From NCBI GenBank assembly GCA_019843655.1, contig JACDQD010000003.1:7566925-7630924 (forward strand): a DNA stretch of 64,000 nt, written 5' to 3'. Below, one piece after another: positions 62,776 to 64,000 of the stretch (positions are counted from its first letter, which is position 1; every line of letters starts with the position of its first letter). The stretch is from Lethocerus indicus (lineage: Eukaryota > Arthropoda > Insecta > Hemiptera > Belostomatidae). Made by a program: the position numbers and the translations under genes. A model generated the notes under the pieces. It did not search any database, was not told the DNA's origin, and saw only the letters and a list, made by a program, of their open reading frames with translations.

Positions 62776-64000
62776 CCGTATTAACGGTCAGTCACAGCCC
62801 GGACTATTTTAAAAATATTGGTCACTCGGGATTAGTAGGGACCACGGCTCATTCTGTCATTCCGTAGGCTCACTAATGAATTTTTACAGTCGAATGCTTT
62901 TAAGATTATACCAGCGACAACGGTAATACATGAAATATAAAATTCACAGCCGGATGTCTGTCATAATGTGGGGTATAAACTAAATATGTTAGTCATACCG
63001 AGTTATTCGTCACTCTCGTCGCGTCCTATAAATCCGCACGATTATCATCCGTCGTCCTTTGCGATTCCACAATGTAATTCTTCCCGAGGAATAGAAAACA
63101 ACTGAATTGTTTGTTCAGCATAAAGATGTTTCCAAGAATTGTCTGGACATGTAAATATTTGGTACAAGCCTGTAGCAACAAGGTTATATTTCAATGCTTA
63201 AGTTTCAGTTTTCCTCCGGAAGCTGTTTGGCCCCACCGGTCATACAATTGGAAAACATTATAACAGATATTTCTTGTCACGAAATTGTTCATTGGGTCGG
63301 GCTGTTCGATTAACGCCATTACACCTTAACCTTAACAATGGGGCAGGTTGTGATCGGATTTCTTTTAATACCCGCACAAAGGGAGTGCGCGCATTATTAA
63401 TAGAAACACAACGGGGCATTCTCATTCGTCGTCACTTCTGCCTCTCTCCCATTTCCGTTTCTCGGCAAATACAATACAGAAACTCCTGCCCACAGAACAG
63501 GAAAGTGGGGAGGTCTTACGCGGTTTACGAACCGAGGATAAAAATCAGTTAGGAGAGTGCGGGTATATTTGGAACACTCCATCGACTCGTATGGAAGTAG
63601 ACTCTTAAATAAAGATCGGCTATAAAGCGGAGCGGTGAACGTGCCTAGGGTCGGGGTCTCTCACGACGCACTCAGATAGGGCCCCGCGCTCAAAATATAA
63701 ACCGTGGGCCGACTGGAGTTGGACCTCTATTAGTTGTCGCCCCGTTTCATAGCAGCACCATGAAATTATAAAGAGAGCATCAAAAATACATTATTATGTC
63801 AGTAATATAAAAATTATGGAAGTAGAACTAAAGTAATTGACGGAAAAAATTGCAAAAAAGAGTTGCAAAATAATAAATACTAGCCAAATTTGATGTGACA
63901 TTATTTCTATTTCTCAACGGCATAATATCTATTGCACTCATCATATACCTTGTGAAATATTCCTGTAAGCTTCTACTGTATTTCAATCGAGTATATATAT

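Larger units (their letters stand above)
59963..64000. other. Gene-free stretch downstream of HMGCL
   Basis: No gene is recognised. CpG stays low to about 60.45 kb, then rises sharply in a GC-rich patch (about 60.54-60.97 kb). A decayed foldback fragment lies at 62325-62450 and TA tracts at 60159-60196 and 62750-62775. A second GC-rich patch lies near 63.64-63.75 kb. Either patch could be a promoter or enhancer, but no exon supports this. Confidence 0.55.

Overview
This is a eukaryotic, almost certainly arthropod and probably insect, nuclear window. The evidence is split genes with GT-AG introns, an insect-type CYP6-like cytochrome P450, a mitochondrial HMG-CoA lyase, long (TA)n microsatellites and large gene-free AT-rich stretches with GC/CpG-rich patches. 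The species cannot be named from the sequence. A CpG-depleted housekeeping gene sits among CpG-rich surroundings. That looks like the mosaic gene-body methylation of insects that keep DNA methyltransferases, many of them hemimetabolous.

Layout: 1-46.7 kb holds no gene I can support. It carries microsatellites, GA-rich and GC-rich patches, four copies of a small 57-nt hairpin repeat, a complete foldback-type mobile element (13059-14319) and a related 70-bp tandem array (29157-29572). At 46.7-47.8 kb lies the terminal exon of an unrecognised Thr/Ser-rich, mucin-like protein. A second complete copy of the mobile element lies at 48777-49838. A five-exon P450 gene follows at 51.5-55.0 kb; it has a 1-nt frameshift near its start and an 84-bp derivative of the element in intron 2. 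A six-exon HMG-CoA lyase gene (56516-59962) lies inside a CpG-depleted domain of about 5.4 kb. The remainder to 64 kb is non-coding and includes one decayed foldback fragment.

The most unusual content is the mobile family. Its copies are flanked by 13-bp target-site duplications. They have nested inverted arms and a core array of exact 70-bp units, each with a sequence close to the animal CTCF core (CAGGGGGCGCTAG). Copies 13059-14319 and 48777-49838 carry different parts of what looks like one symmetric foldback ancestor. No transposase or reverse transcriptase is visible in the window, so the family is non-autonomous here.

The two recognised genes act in unrelated pathways (microsomal oxidation; mitochondrial leucine catabolism and ketogenesis). 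Being neighbours does not imply a shared function.
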